From Auanema rhodensis (taxonomy: Eukaryota > Nematoda > Chromadorea > Rhabditida > Rhabditidae), in the NCBI GenBank assembly GCA_964057225.1, contig OZ059899.1, forward strand, positions 11,842,001 to 11,906,000: a DNA stretch of 64,000 nt, written 5' to 3'. Below are positions 26,947-43,494 of the stretch, one piece after another. The first letter of the stretch is position 1, and each line of letters starts with the position of its first letter. Made by a program: the position numbers and the translations under genes. The notes beneath the pieces are model-generated. The model saw only the letters and a program-made list of their open reading frames with translations, was not told the origin of the DNA and did no database searches.

Positions 26947-29900
26947 ATGGGAGGTAGCCCCAGTCGGCCGGAAAACTGCATGCACGGTTGTTGGTCGTTT
27001 AGATCTAGGTACGTCTCCATATACGGAGACATTATTTCTGTTTTTTCATTATGGCGCTTCATCTTCACATCATTTTCAAGCATAATATATATGTAAATTC
27101 TCCATGCTTCATTCAATAATTTCAGAATTGAGAACGATGAATCGTATGTGAAGAAGGGAGGGGGGAAACGGCCGAAGAGATTAAAAAAACTAAGGTTTGT
27201 CTTTTCTTTTCTCATCTCTACATAATATATGATGCTGCGATCATTTTTTTGCTTTATTTTTATTGTCTTTCTTTTTCCTTCTCCTTCGCTTTCTCTATTT
27301 CTCTCTCTCTTTTCAAAAACAATACTTAAAAAAAATTGGTGCAGGTGATCTACTCTCTTATCAATGTGCAACAATTTCTTACGTTGGGTGTATTGGTAGT
27401 TAAAATTGAACCGAAATCGTCTTTACAATATTTTCTATCGATAATGTTTTTAGGCTTGAATTGGACTCATCTAATGGCCACAGATGGAATGATATTCCAA
27501 CTCCAAGTATTTGTGAAGGTCCCGAGTACGATTTACCGCCTCAGCCGCCTACACAGGAAAAATTACTGCAGGTAGGGCTTTCTACTGATTGAAAACAATC
27601 TTGTTAATAGTCATTGTTCGCCAATGTACTGATTCATCTTTACTGTTTCTTCTTTTAAAATTAAGTGTATGACGCTCCATCGTCACTATAATTTAAAGTA
27701 TTCAGTTGTTTTTTTCCTAATATTTTGCTGTCTGTTATAGATTTTGCCTCGAAATTATTATTTAATGTTCATATTTGGTTTTCAGATGATCCACTGTTTT
27801 CCCTTTCCCACACCCCGTAACACTCCTCAAGCATCTCCCAGGTTATCGTGTAAAAACGAAGAAAGTGCACTCAATATTGAAGAATCCCATCCTCGAACGG
27901 ACAATGCGTTCAATTCCGCTTTCGAAAAACTTGTCCAGGTACGCTTTCTTAATATTATCAAATGTGAGCTTGGTTGTGAGAAACTGGTAATTTTGAAACA
28001 GCGGGGTAGCATTTACTGGAATCAATGAACTTTTTTTCGCACAGTCGTGACTATTGCCGGAATTCCTGTTCCAATTGGTCTCACTATTCGACATTTGCTC
28101 TCGTGTTCTTTTATCTATAATTTCATCGTTGTTTTTCGTCACTTGATCTGAAATATGTCACTTATTCTATAGTGGCTTCTGTAACTTTTGAGGATCACTT
28201 ATCTATTGAGTTCTCTTCTGTTATCAATTTTTTCTAATACCTATCATGACGTCAATAGAAATGATTTACCATTATTGAAGCTATTTTAGATCATATAGTT
28301 TTCTTTTGTTTTTAAAAAATCATTTCATATCTCTTTAAACCCTTTCTCCTCTTCCTTGTGCTTAATTTTTGAAAATACCTCGAAGTATAATGAATACTTT
28401 TTATTTTCAAATTCCATTCATTATCAGCAGCTACTTTTTTTTTGAAATTTCTAAATTTGATACCATTTCCTTGAGTTTAACCTCATGATTCTTCAATTAT
28501 CATCCGTCTTCTATAAACAGTCATGTTTTTATGGTGAGGTTGTTGTGGTTAGGTGTACCCATGTGTTTCTATGATTACAATCATATTTCTAAAAGTTTCT
28601 TCTCACAGTTCGCTACAATAGTAGTTTACTATGACTATTGTCGAAATATTTCTTTTAATCTTTAATATTTTTATTTTTTTGTATCCAGCTTCAAAGATGA
28701 TGATGCGAGTGAGAGGAATACAATTCTGTATTTCTCCGTACTAAAACAGTGAAATGTTGATTTCGCTCGATTGTGACGTTCGATTGGTCACGAGGGAATA
28801 ATGGTGTGTAATTTTGTTTCAAAAATTTATGATTTTTTATTTCATTTTACAAAAATGAAAATCGATTCAAAAAATATTCCACTTTTCACGTTATTCATTT
28901 TTATGTACGATCTTGTTTTCTTTTGGAATATTTCCAAACCAGAATATTTGTCATGTTCCATATTACATAGAAACGTGACAGTTTGATCACATGGTCTGGT
29001 TACATCTCATGTGGACTCTGTAAGCATTCTATCTTGCTTTTCGTCACAGAGAGTTCTTAGAGAGGCACACAGTGGCTCTTAATATGATTAAAGTTATCTT
29101 TCCGTTAATGTTGATAATCTATTTTCACTTTTTCGACCATGATACACTTTTCTCACGCATGTACACCTATTTAACGTTTTTTTTTCTCATATTGAACTAA
29201 CTTGCTGATGCGACAGGCTTTTGGCATCTATTTCTCAAACTTGTATTACATGTTTGTGTGCTCAGCATCTAACTGTTTAGTCCGAAAACTTTTTTCTTCT
29301 CTTTTTCTTTTCCGGTTCAAGTTTTGCGTTTCCGCGAATCGTCAATTTTTCTAAAATCAACGCTTTCTTTTGTCTTATGTGCAAAATATTTCAATTTACC
29401 ATGATGTCGGTTCGCCAACTGTTGCTTGAAAGAATCAATATTATTCCTTGAGTTTACAGACGGCCCCGTCAATTCTGCGCATCGTTTTCGGCTTGCACAT
29501 TGCCGATTCATATCTGAAAGCATTGCTTTCACACATTGAAGATAGTGTACTTCTTTCAAATTTTCTTTGCCACAACGTGAATGTCCAAAAAACTTTTTCT
29601 TCATAGGCTTCTTGATGCACGATTGTTATCTAAGTTATATTTGCATTGGTGAGCCACTATCAGCACTTCTGTGTCTTTGCCCCTTTCTCCCCAATATCAA
29701 GCCCACCCCCTGTCCATTTCCTTCTTGTCGTTCATCGACTTATACTGATTTTTTGACTCTGATTTTTTTTGTCGTCAATCCTGTCGTCTTCAATTCTACC
29801 TCGTCTAGTCAAAATTCGGTCGCTCGATATGGCCGCCATTGAGCCGCGGATATCAGCTCATCAACCAACAACGTCATCATCTATACTTCTGAGAGGAAAT

Positions 29901-32710
29901 TCTGCTGTTGGACCTTCTATTTCTTATTTTACCCGTCTGAATGATTCCTCTGATTATCAACTTCACCATAACCATCATCATCATCGATATCGAGAGGCAT
30001 CATTCCAACTAGGCAAACGTTTGCTTGGATTAGGTCAACGTTCATATTCTCTGTGTGAAGATGTAAGTTTAAAATTCGTGTGATTATGTTGTTTCATCAC
30101 AAAAAAAAAACATTAATTAACCCTCTTTTTCTATGCTTTCTTCACATGTTTACTAAAGTTGTGATTTTCCTAAGCATACGTGACTGTCACCCATGACATT
30201 CATGTAACTTCTGTTATCTTCTGAGTTCCTATTAATAGTTTTTATCATAAGAGAGCAACTTAATAGGGCAGTAGGTGAATAGTTAAATCCCTTCTTAACA
30301 TGACGTGAACGCCACGTAAACACCCCCATGATGCCGTATAATCGGATTTCACCGTAATCATGATCCACAATTACCGTGTTTATTGATTTTAATAGTTCCA
30401 ACATACAGTCTGTGCTCCATTTTATTGTTCGGTTCCAGCTTTCTGAAAGAGTTCAAGCAAATAAATTTGTTCTCAGTTTGATCATTTGCCAGAGTGAGTG
30501 ACTCAAATCAAAATATCTTCTGAGAAAGCCATTGTCAACATTTTAATGACACACAGCTCATTTTCGAGATTTATGAAATGTGTGATAGGTAAAACTCCTC
30601 TTATCTAGCTCTTTTATCCTGATGGTTTGTATGTGCTTCCCATAAGCTGATTAATTCTCAGAATAATGATAACTATTCCTCTTTCCTTGAATACTACTTG
30701 CGAGAAACATTTTTTTGTGTGTTTGAGAGAGAATAACCTTGTTTCATACATTTATCCCATTTTCCCATCTATACTAAATTTTGTTTGGATTGTGTTTGTG
30801 AAAAAATTGATTTTTCCGGTCCTTTGCCTAACAAAAAACTATGGGAGAATGTTAAATACATGAAAAAAAATCATTCTAATACATGACGATCGTGAAATTT
30901 CTTTTTTCAGGTTTCAGTTGAAACCATGGCCATTACTGCCCTGCCGATGGATATTTGGCTGAAGGAAAGGCTGAAAAAATGGGTCCAGTTGTCAGGTCAT
31001 GAGGGTAAGCGAATAATATACTTCTTCTTGCTTTCTCTTATCTCCTTTTTCACCAATGTAGTTCTAAATTTTGTTTTACTTTATGTCCAGTGTCTCGCAT
31101 GATTTTCGCGACGCGTGCCAGAAGAGAATAATCAGTTAAAAGGGCCATGTTATCAAACCCATCAGTTTTTTGCCAGTGTATTGACGTAGACTACATACTC
31201 TCATCATTTTTGATTTTCGGAATGTTTGTTAATATCGCTGATAGCGCTTCGAAACCTACTCAAGTGTTGTTTAAAATTCCCCAAATTTTAAAAAGTCTGT
31301 GAGGAAATAATGACTCTCTTTCCCCAAGGTTAACAGTTAAGAAGACTTATGTAGGGATTCATATATTATCAAAAAATTTTTCTGTATACAGATACATATA
31401 TGGAAATATAATCTTATAAGTATCTGATAGGAAGAGCCAACTTCTATAGTTTCCAAATGGAATGTGTTTTTTCCATTACAGGAAGTTAAAGATGTATAAA
31501 TTGGTGGTGAGAAATATGAGGAAAAAAGGTTAAAACTTTGGTAAAAATGGAGAAACAATGCCATTTTTAACAGGAAACGTTTTAGAGACAATGGAATAAT
31601 GTAAAACATGTGACTAAGCTAGAATTTTCAAATTTCAATTTCTATTTCCAGGTAGTATTGTTCCTGCTTCATGCCAGACATTATACAAGAAACAAAATGG
31701 AAACTGTAACGAAGCACGTGCTTACGAAGGAATAATGAAAGATCCTATATTAAGTGGCTTAACACCAAGATATTATAGGGAATTACAAAAGAATGAAGAA
31801 TGTATGAAGAATATTATAAGAAATGTTGTTTCATTTTTAATTTATAGCTTTCATCGAAATAGAAGATCTTTTACAACAATTTTCTGATCCAACTAATGTA
31901 TCTATAATGGATGTTAAAATTGGAACTAGGTTCGTCTAGTATATCTCAGAATATGCTCAGTGTTCTTCATTCTATAGAACTTTCTTGGAATCAGAAGTCT
32001 CTAACACTAAAAGAAGAGCTGATTTGTATGAGAAAATGGTTGCTATCGATCCTACTGAACCTACAGACGAGGAAAAGCAACACAAAGAAATTACTAAACT
32101 AAGATATATGCAATTTCGGGAACGCGAGAGCAGTTCCGCCGAATTAGGTTTTAGAATTGAAGCTGCTAAGGTATTTGCCAGTTGTGAAGCGCTTAATATT
32201 GATCAAGTTTTGTTAGATGCCTGGTGGATCTCTACAGAAAAATTTCAAAAAAGTCAAAACGGCTGCTGATGTGACCGAAACGTTTAATGACTTTTTTGGC
32301 TCTCACGCTAAGAACATTCATGGCCAGCTCTTGAAAAGATTGGTAGCAATGAGAGATGCTGTTGAGAAGAGCAGCTTCTTTGCTACCCATGAGGTAGATT
32401 GACTATTTGTTTTAAACGTAAAGTGATACTTCATTTAGGTTGTCGGAAGTAGTATGTTGATAGTACATGATGGTGAAAAGGTTGGATGTTGGATGATTGA
32501 TTTTGCAAAATCACATCCAGTAGAGACAGGCAGAAAAATGAATCATAGAAGCTCCTGGAGACCAGGGAACAATGAAGACGGGTATTTATATGGAGTAGAC
32601 AATCTTGTATCAGTGCGTACTTCCCCTGTAAGGATATATTTCATTGTGCATCTTTGCAGATTTTGGAGAATTTCAAAACTAGCAGCAGTGAAATTGACAC
32701 AGGAAGGTGA
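26947..32710 (+). CDS. lfe-2: Inositol-1,4,5-trisphosphate 3-kinase, long form 433 aa
   Basis: Phosphorylates IP3 to IP4 in the cytosol, damping calcium release through the IP3 receptor; worm LFE-2 limits signalling in the spermatheca. Eleven exons in phase: 26947-27008, 27126-27194, 27454-27571, 27786-27938, 30911-31004, 31652-31801, 31848-31929, 31978-32170, 32238-32393, 32439-32612 and 32660-32710. The catalytic part has KKWVQLSGHEGS, the DVKIG signature (D237, K239, G241; the usual leading proline is absent), RTFLESEV, GSSMLIVHD, MIDFAKSHP and NEDGYLYGVDNL. The basic amphipathic stretch before WVQLSGH resembles the calmodulin-binding site of vertebrate ITPKs. The long N-terminus (exons 1-4) begins MGGSPS, a possible N-myristoylation site, and has a lysine/arginine-rich KRPKRLKKLR patch. 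An alternative first exon is listed separately. The family is certain; lfe-2 orthology is likely. Confidence 0.9.
29829..30062 (+). CDS. lfe-2: Alternative first coding exon of the IP3 3-kinase (78 aa)
   Basis: ATGGCCGCC opens a 78-codon exon that ends GAAGAT at a GTAAGT donor in phase 0, the same phase as exon 4 of the long form, so it can join the shared exon at 30911 and give a 377-residue protein. The peptide has a histidine run (HHNHHHH) and a C-terminal part rich in leucine, glycine and arginine. It lies in the 3-kb intron between the long N-terminus and the catalytic exons, as expected for an alternative promoter. It could instead be a cassette exon, since the frame stays open upstream. 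Confidence 0.6.
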
Positions 32711-35285
32711 CATCAAGCAGATTGTCACATATCTTCATCTTAGCCTCATTCTTGTCATAATGTTCAAAATCAACTCCGTCATTCCTCAAATGTTACATAT
32801 GTTTTTCACCGGCCTTGATCAACAACATTGCTCACATACCATTGGCGTTTACATTTCAGCATAATGCAGTCCGTCTTCCATGGGTATTTTATGATTATTA
32901 TGCGTAGGACATGTGCTTTCCCTAAGGATTTCCTGGTTATAATAGTGGCCGTCAAACGCTGACCCCCATGTATATACTCCGGGTTTTGAAGAAATATCTG
33001 TTTAATGTCAAATTTGTGTTTTCTGGATTTCTACTTAACACACCTGTGTAATTCATAAAATAAAAAGCTATCTGCGTAGTGCTCAGATATGAACGAGGTA
33101 AACTATTTAGTTGTCGAGTCATATCAAACACCCCAATATCCTTCGAAACCCAGTGCACTCATACTCAAAGTCGAAAACAGACAGGTGAAGATGTTTTGCA
33201 TGTTGTTAATTGTCCTTATATGCAAAAAGAGAAAATAAAAATTCGATTTATCACGTATTCATATTGTTTCCGGCTTGGGTCGGCTTCCACATTTTTGGAC
33301 TTTCTGGATGATTCAATGATATGCATAAGCCAGATGTTAAATTTATTCCTACACAAGGCAATTTTCCGATATTTGATACTTCAATGAAATTCGTAATGCT
33401 GAAAAGGATTGATCGAATACATTGGGGGACCTTGTGATTCATATAATCGTTACATTGGAAATCGTGGAAATTGTTTGCTATATTCTATTTTTCTATTATG
33501 ACAGTTTGTTCACTTCAAAGTATTTTCTTATGCTTAAAGTAATATTATTATTAATAATAACAACAATAATAATATCAAAGTATACATTTAAAGATAAGCT
33601 GTATGTATGTAAGTTGACACTAGATTCTTTTTCAATTCAAATTAATTTCTTATTTTATACAAATCTAATCATTCTTAAAAATATTTTGTATTATTGATTG
33701 ATTAAATGTTTGGGGAAAAAATGAACAACCGTTTCTCATATTTGCACGCTCGAAAATAAATTGACGTGAAACGTGAAAACGTAAAACTTTTAAACCTTAC
33801 ACTACGCCTAACACAATCAGAGGGAAACTTTGTAATCCACACAAATTCTTTGGAATTTCAAACATTTAATTTTTCTTATTCATATTTAAGTTCCGGTCAA
33901 ATTATCTCTCGAAACAGGAAATAGGAAAACTAAAGAATATAATAACATGAGATGCAACCATCATTGCTATCAACAGTAAACTAGGATACTCAAAGAAATT
34001 CGCCAAAATTGTCATAAAATCCGAAATTAAGATATATGATGATGAAGTTCAATATAAGCATCATCAGTGTTCGTTAAGTGTTTGATAAAAAAATGTAATC
34101 AATCAAATTCTATTTCATTGAAAAAGAAAATAAAGCATTGTTATTTGTTTTTCTTTTACATTCATTTTCTATGTAACCATTAACAACTTTAATATATATT
34201 CTTCCGATGTAATAACTGTATTATAAAAAGTTGGAGAAGAAATAAAATATAATATATTGTAATTATTCAAAAAAGAAGTAAATGGAAAACAATCAACAAA
34301 AGTGAAAAAAAATATTATGACACCTATGTAGCTTATTGTAAAAAAAGTGAATTAAATCAAAATCTATGCAAGTTTTGGCCATGAATTGGAACCTTATCCA
34401 AATGGAATAAAGTAATAATTTTCAAAATAAAATAAAAATAACATATAACTATGAGAATAACAGTACTGTTTGCACATACCCTCATACGAAGTTAATATTT
34501 TCCATTAGTTTTTTTTCTCTTCAAATGGAATACTACATACGTTATGATATTCTGTATTGTTTTAAAATCTTGAATTTTAATCGTTTACTTCAATATTTCT
34601 TTAAAGTAATTAGAAAAGTCGAAATAAATGTAAACGAATACGGTACGAATAATGACTAAACAGGGATTCTTCGTATTGTTAGTCCTTTTCTAAAGGGTAT
34701 CGAACTACAGCGCTTTTTAATTGTAGGCTAAAGGGGGACTTTGCTCTTTTGATCAACTGGAAACTTAAATTTAGCACATAAATGAACAAAGATAGATACA
34801 ATACGCGGGGCAAGTTTTCTTAATTTCTACAAAACTGGAACAAACCTCAAATGTATTTCTGATTTTATACTATTTTTAATCAAAATGTTCATATTTCTAT
34901 CACTAAAACTGAAAATACTTAAATAGTATGTTAGTGACACTATTGTCATTGCTGTCTGTTCTGAACTATGACCAGCACCTATGAAATACTACAGTCTCTT
35001 GTAAAACTATTTACTTGAAACACGTGATTATATACAATTCTAACAACTGCATAGGGTCCGAAAAAATAGTTATCAAAGCACTCACTTGAAACTTTATCTT
35101 AAAAGTAAATAGTTCGGTTTGCAAGAACAGACACGGTTTTTAAGCCGAATCTAAGTTTAACTGTAACGTAATTTCCGTCTAATAATAGACGTTTAGTTTA
35201 GTACGCAATTGCGTATTGTACTTGATAATTTTTTTTCCATGTTTCGTCCTTGCCTAATTTACCAGTAAGCTTTACGAATAAGCCT
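32711..35285. other. Intergenic, very AT-rich
   Basis: Contains the 3' end of the kinase gene and the TGS1 promoter side. No recognisable coding, RNA or repeat element. An acceptor-like ACCAG ends at 35265, 20 bases before the TGS1 ATG. Confidence 0.55.
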
Positions 35286-37732
<2,447 letters not shown>

Positions 37733-39859
37733 ATTTCACTAATGTTACCATTGTTATCATTGTTATCATTATTTGTAAAATGTATTTTAATATTCATATA
37801 AGAATTTTGCAAAGTTAAATGAATCTTAGAAGTATATCCGCCAAACCCACCTGTTTCGTCTATCACCCTGTGCCGCTGGTGCTACTTTGTACACAGCTGT
37901 GCTTCTGTCCAGAAGATTCGTTACACTCTATACTAAAGAAGAGCAGCTCTGATCAATATCAACCTTTAAACGTGAACGGCTTCCTGGTTTTCCTTAAGTT
38001 TTTTTAGTTTGTTTTCGATTTGTTCATTTCTAATGGAGAAGTGCATCAGATTATGTGTGTTTTCTTTATATCTTAAGCTGGATGGAAAATATGCCTGTAG
38101 CTCTATTTATCATACATCCGGTCATCTCAATTTCTGATCTCATACTCTTTTGGGCTCAATAATAACATGGTATGCTCCCAGGGGACAGCTTGCATCCATC
38201 ACTTCAGGCATCGTCTGGAAGGGCCTAAGCATCGATAATGTCTCAATGATGAGCCAGTTGTTGTAACCATTTCCAGGGTTCCAACTCTGAACCTTTCATT
38301 CCTATTCAATAATCGTTATAATATATTGAATACTAGTAGCTTGGATATGCTTATTTCTCATTTCCCCGACTCTATTAAATGGCCCGGTTGATTGCAGTTC
38401 TCAGATTTCATTCACAACTCAAACTAAGACAGCCTGTTTCCAGTAGCCAAATAATGCGGCCTAGCTTTCTATTGGATTTACATTGATTCTAGTTATTTGA
38501 ATTGTACATTTTCTTGCCAATCGTTAACAATTTAACTATATATTCGACTATCATGCCACCCTATTAGAATACGTGGCAGTTCACGTGAAATGCTAAAGCC
38601 TATACATCATTTGAAGACGATTTTACTTGATGAACGGTTGCCCATATGATTATGTTATTTGTTTTGTATTCTTTTTTTTATAAAATGTAAATTTTTTAAT
38701 TCTAATCTTAGTCAGTTGGTTTAACTAAAAGCTGACACCCAGAAGAGTGAAACAGAGGGAAAATTTATTTTGTGTGTTGTTCATTTCAATGTTTGTTTCA
38801 TTCATAATTCTATAAGGGATGAAATGTCGAGAGCATTCTTTCCAGAATAGTCTGTAAATACTGAGACGTTTAAAAGAAAAAAAAGTAAAAACAATCGTTT
38901 AGTAAGAGAAGCTTCTGAGATTTGCATCATCTGCCTGGAATTCTTCTCATAAGAGAATGACTCCCAATGAATGATGTAAGATTATTTGCAAGTACTGGAA
39001 GGCAATAGTAAAACGACAAAGGGTTTTACCAAGCATATGTCTCAAACAGCAGCAGGAATGTAAGCCCTCTTGGTAATCCTTCTCTTCAGTGTGCCTCCTG
39101 CGAGCGGACCAAAGGAGGCATCGAGCAATTCTTCATACCATTATACTCATCCTACTGGCTTAGTTCCTTCAGAATTTGCAGTCAAATCTCGGAGATTCTC
39201 CTGGCTTTTGACCCTATTTTTCTCTTTTCATCCTCTCCCTCTCTTGCCACTTTATGTGATTCTCATTCCCTCTTCTTCTTTTTCCTTTTTATTTTTGTTT
39301 CTCTATCTTTCTAACAACTTGCTCCCGTTACATCCCTCATCCCTTCACTCACCAGCCTTATTATTCTTCACAAATTTTTTTATTTGTGGATCTTATCTGG
39401 CTTTCCATAATTAATTTTTACTTTGTGTCTGAATGCAGACATAATCGTTCAATAGTAATGAAACTTTCTTTATTGCTCGTTCTTGTGGTATAAGTCTCAT
39501 TGCTATTCCTTGCTCTATCCCTCCATCTCTCTTTCTCTCTTTCTCTTCGACTTTCTCTCTATCTCACGTTTACTCCTCTCTTTTTCTTGTGAAATTCATG
39601 TGCACAGACTGAAGGATCTGTTGAAAAGTCTAACTTTCAATAGATTTCCCATCTTTCCTTTATATATTTTTGTCATTATTGAAATTCTTAATATTTCAGA
39701 CGTTCTAGTGGTCTTTAATGCATCTAGTCCATATTCGGGTAATACATAGAAGTCGTCGTGCATTGTGGCCAATTGTTTAGAAGAAAGCTTTTTCTTAAAA
39801 CATTATTCACTCATCATTGCAAGTAGCCATTTGCTATTTTCATCACCGTCCTCATCAGT
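37733..39859. other. Intergenic between TGS1 and unc-29
   Basis: About 2.1 kb with islands of higher G+C near 37850-37990, 38180-38300 and 39080-39210 and a pyrimidine-rich stretch at 39200-39600. Probably unc-29 regulatory DNA. No gene or RNA recognised. Confidence 0.5.
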
Positions 39860-42108
39860 ATGGCAAAGTATCTTCTGCTGCTAACATCATCAATTCTACT
39901 GATTTTCTTAATATTTACCTGTTTAACAGATATAGGTAACAGATCTTAAGTTCAATTCATATGTTTTCATCAATCATAACTTTAGTATCAGCTTCTGAAG
40001 ATGAGGAACGTCTCATGGTTGACGTGTTTAGAGGCTATAACTCTCTTATACAGGTTAACTTGTACAATATCACTTCAAACTGAAGTAAATTGATTTTCAG
40101 CCTGTTCGGAACATCAGCGAAACACCAATCATAGTCAAAATTGCTCTTCAGCTTGTTTTACTGATTAATGTGGTTAGTTTATTATAATTTATTCATTTTT
40201 ATTTTAATTTAATTCTTTTACCTATTTTAGGACGAAAAAGATCAGGTTATGCACACGAATGTGTGGCTGACACTAGTAAGTTGTCTCTTATTTGTCTATT
40301 TCTACTTTCATATATTCACTTGCTTAATGTTTTTTATTTGAATTATTAAGAAATGGCATGATTTTCAAATGAGATGGAATCCCGTTAATTATGGAGAAAT
40401 TAGGCAAATTCGAGTTTCACCGGATAAAGTCTGGCTTCCTGACATTGTTTTATTCAATAAGTTCGTGTTCAAAATCAGCTTTTTTCTTTAAAAATTAAAA
40501 TTTTCAGTGCTGATGGCAACTATGAAGTTTCATTCATGTGCAATGTTGTTATCAATAATATTGGAGAAATGTTATGGGTACCACCAGCTATTTATAAAAG
40601 TTCATGTATTATAGGTAATTCAAGTTATTTTCAAGTTTTAAGTTTTAAGCTTACTTTTCAAGATGTTGAATTTTTCCCTTTTGATGAACAAGTTTGTACA
40701 CTTGTATTCGGATCATGGACAGTATGTTTTATTTATTTTCTTTGTGTTTATCAAAAATTAATTCTTAAGTATAATGAAAATGAAATCAAATTGGAATTTG
40801 AACAAGCTGAATGGGTTGATCTATCCGAATATTCTCCATCCTCTATTTGGGATTTGATGGATGCTCCTGCTAGTTTAGTTAATAAACGTAGTCGTATTGA
40901 ATTCCAAGTTCGTATAAGGTTCGTTTACATCATTTTCAAATTCAAATTTCATTCATTTTTCATTTCTTATAGAAGAAAAACATTATTTTATACTGTTGTT
41001 CTTATTATACCAACTGTTTTAATGGCATTTCTTAGTATGGCTGTATTCTTTTTACCTACAGATTCAGGTATTCAACTATTTTATTTTTTACAAATTCAAT
41101 AATTTCCATTTTTTCAGGCGAAAAAATGACATTAACTATCTCAGTTTTACTTTCAATTGTTGTGTTTCTTTTACTAGTTTCTAAAATTCTTCCACCAACT
41201 TCAAGTACAATTCCTTTAATGGCCAAGTAAGATTTGTTTATTTTTTCTTTTATTCGAAATAAAAATTCTTTTTTTTCAGATATTTACTACTTACATTTGT
41301 TTTGAATGTTATAACTATCTTAGTTACTGTTATTATAATTAATGTTTATTTCCGTGGACCAACAACTCATCGTATGCCACAATGGGTTCGAACTATGTTT
41401 TTGGATGTTAGTTTCAAATATTTTCATCTTTTAACATTTTTATTTATTTCAGTGTATGCCAAAGATTATGTGCATGCAACGTCCTAAATCAGCTTCTCGC
41501 AAGCTTCTTCAGGTACTTTTTCTAGTCATCTGAAGCTGACTAATTCTATGTTTTCATTTATTCATTTTAGGCACAAGCTAAGAAAACTATTGCTCAACTA
41601 CCGGGCTTGGGTCAATTTTCGTTAAATCCAGCAGCTCATCATCCATTTTGTCCATCTGCAGATGATTCAACAGCCAATGTTCGAACAATGCATTCACCTT
41701 CAGAAATTGAAAGAGATCCAGCAACAGCATGTTTCTACCCATTATCACCAGATGCTCTAAGAGCTATTGATGCTATTGAATATATTACTGATCATTTAAA
41801 ACAAGATGAAGAATATAAGATGGTAAATCATTTGTTTTTCCTTACTTATATTTGAAAAATCCTTTTCAGTTCCGGGATGATTGGAAATATGTAGCAATGA
41901 TTATTGATCGTTTACTTCTTTATGTGTTTTTTGGAATCACAGTTGGAGGTACATGTGGAATCTTATTCAGTGCTCCATATGTCTTTCAAGGTATATCATA
42001 CTATTTTCCTTTGGATCATTATCATATCTTTTTTCTATTTCAGGTGTTGATCAAAGAGAAGTTTTACAAAAATTAATTGATTTGTATAAGCATAAAGGAG
42101 CTTCATGA
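39860..42108 (+). CDS. unc-29: Nicotinic acetylcholine receptor non-alpha subunit, 504 aa
   Basis: Subunit of the levamisole-sensitive receptor at the body-wall neuromuscular junction. Fifteen exons close in phase. The signal peptide is residues 1-25 ([11 protein letters not shown]...). The extracellular domain has [39 protein letters not shown] and the Cys-loop C157-C171 (FPFDEQ inside). The loop C region ([14 protein letters not shown]) lacks the vicinal Cys pair, so it is a non-alpha subunit. Membrane segments are near [49 protein letters not shown] and [28 protein letters not shown] and [14 protein letters not shown] are typical of UNC-29-class subunits. The loop between TM3 and TM4 is about 120 residues long. 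Length matches UNC-29. A splice acceptor (CATCAG) ends one base before the ATG's T. Three introns end in AAG. Confidence 0.92.
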
Positions 42109-42731
42109 CGAGATAATACACTGAGTAACATACTAAAAAATTTGTTTAAGAATATTTCTGCACATTTTCATGCTTCCGGGTCTAATTTAATAAATATTTG
42201 AAATGAAAATACATGTATATTCATAAGAACCACGTGAACAACCGTTCGTCATCTGTGTTAAAATGAAAAATAAACCATTGACGTGAATATACACACGTAT
42301 GCTAATATCTGTCATTTTATCTTTTTTTTTTTAAATTTAAAAACTATTTATTATTTCAATTATGATAAAAATATATTTATAGAATGTTAAATATTAAAAA
42401 TAATCTTTGATCAAAAATAAATTTTGAAAATCTTATGAATTCATAACGTACAATGACTAGTAGCTTTCATTGTAATATGAAGAAGCTAAGTATATTTGTT
42501 TGATGATGATTCATAATGAGAATAAACTGTTACTAGAACAAACAATATCTGTACCTTTTCCCACATTTTTTTAAAATTCGAAACCTATTTCTGTGAATAC
42601 AGCTAAATCATATTTTATTTGTTTCAATATATTGATTTTTTTTTTTTATTAATTCTTGTTAATAGTTTTTAATTTTTTGTTTAATTTTTCTCTTCCCTGA
42701 ATAAAGTTATGATTGTACTTTCCTGATAAGA

Positions 42732-42764
42732 TGTGTGTGTGTGTGTGTATGTGTGTGTGTGTGT
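42732..42764. repeat. (GT)n microsatellite with one interruption
   Basis: About 16 GT units interrupted by one AT. Confidence 0.9.
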
Positions 42765-43427
42765 ATGACTATGGTTCTGCAATACGGCCTACTCAGTACT
42801 TGAAAATAAGAGATTCTCAAATAAAGTTTTAATTTCAAACTTGAGAATATATGAAAAAAAAGTTTTAAAGTATAAAATAATTGAATAAGCTTTAAGCTGC
42901 CCCATTTCTATGAAATGAAAATATGTAAAGCCTTTTTCATGTTTTTGTATTTAAATGACTATTTAAGCGTTGCGTGGTAACCATAAACGCTGATTCAAAG
43001 ATTCGAGCTTTTCCCTATTTTTCCTCAATTTTCTTTTCTTTCATATTCATTGTTTACATGCCACTCTGTCTAGATTCTTGTTTCTTTATTTAAATATTTT
43101 CAAATTCATTGCATTTACAAGTTTTATCATTCGAACTCTTGTAGTGACGTGGGATAGTGATATCCATCTGCTATTCGAATGAAAAACAAATGGAAAAAAT
43201 TGCCCTCTTCATCTATTTTAAAATATTTTTTATATGATTTGTCAAGTTTTAATCATGAAGCAGGTGTACAAATAAGTTCAATTTCTTTTCTGTTTTAACC
43301 TGATAAAGGCAAAACTGTCATCCCATAACTAGCTAGAACGATTCGCTGATTCTTCCGGTCGGATTGTTTGCAGAGAGGTCGGAAGGGAGCGGTTAGCGAA
43401 ATAGAACGTAAATCGTCGTCTTCTCAT

Positions 43428-43429
<2 letters not shown>

Positions 43430-43491
<62 letters not shown>
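43430..43491. repeat. (CT)n microsatellite
   Basis: About 62 bases of CT repeat with one TT interruption. Confidence 0.95.

Positions 43492-43494
<3 letters not shown>

Noticed and set aside
29461-29631. Open stretch after an acceptor-like TTTACAG in the IP3 kinase intron
   Set aside because: It ends at a stop with no donor, and no known kinase N-terminus resembles it.
38700-38760. Short GTCAG/CTGAC inverted repeat considered as a structured RNA
   Set aside because: Stem of five pairs only; no further pairing.
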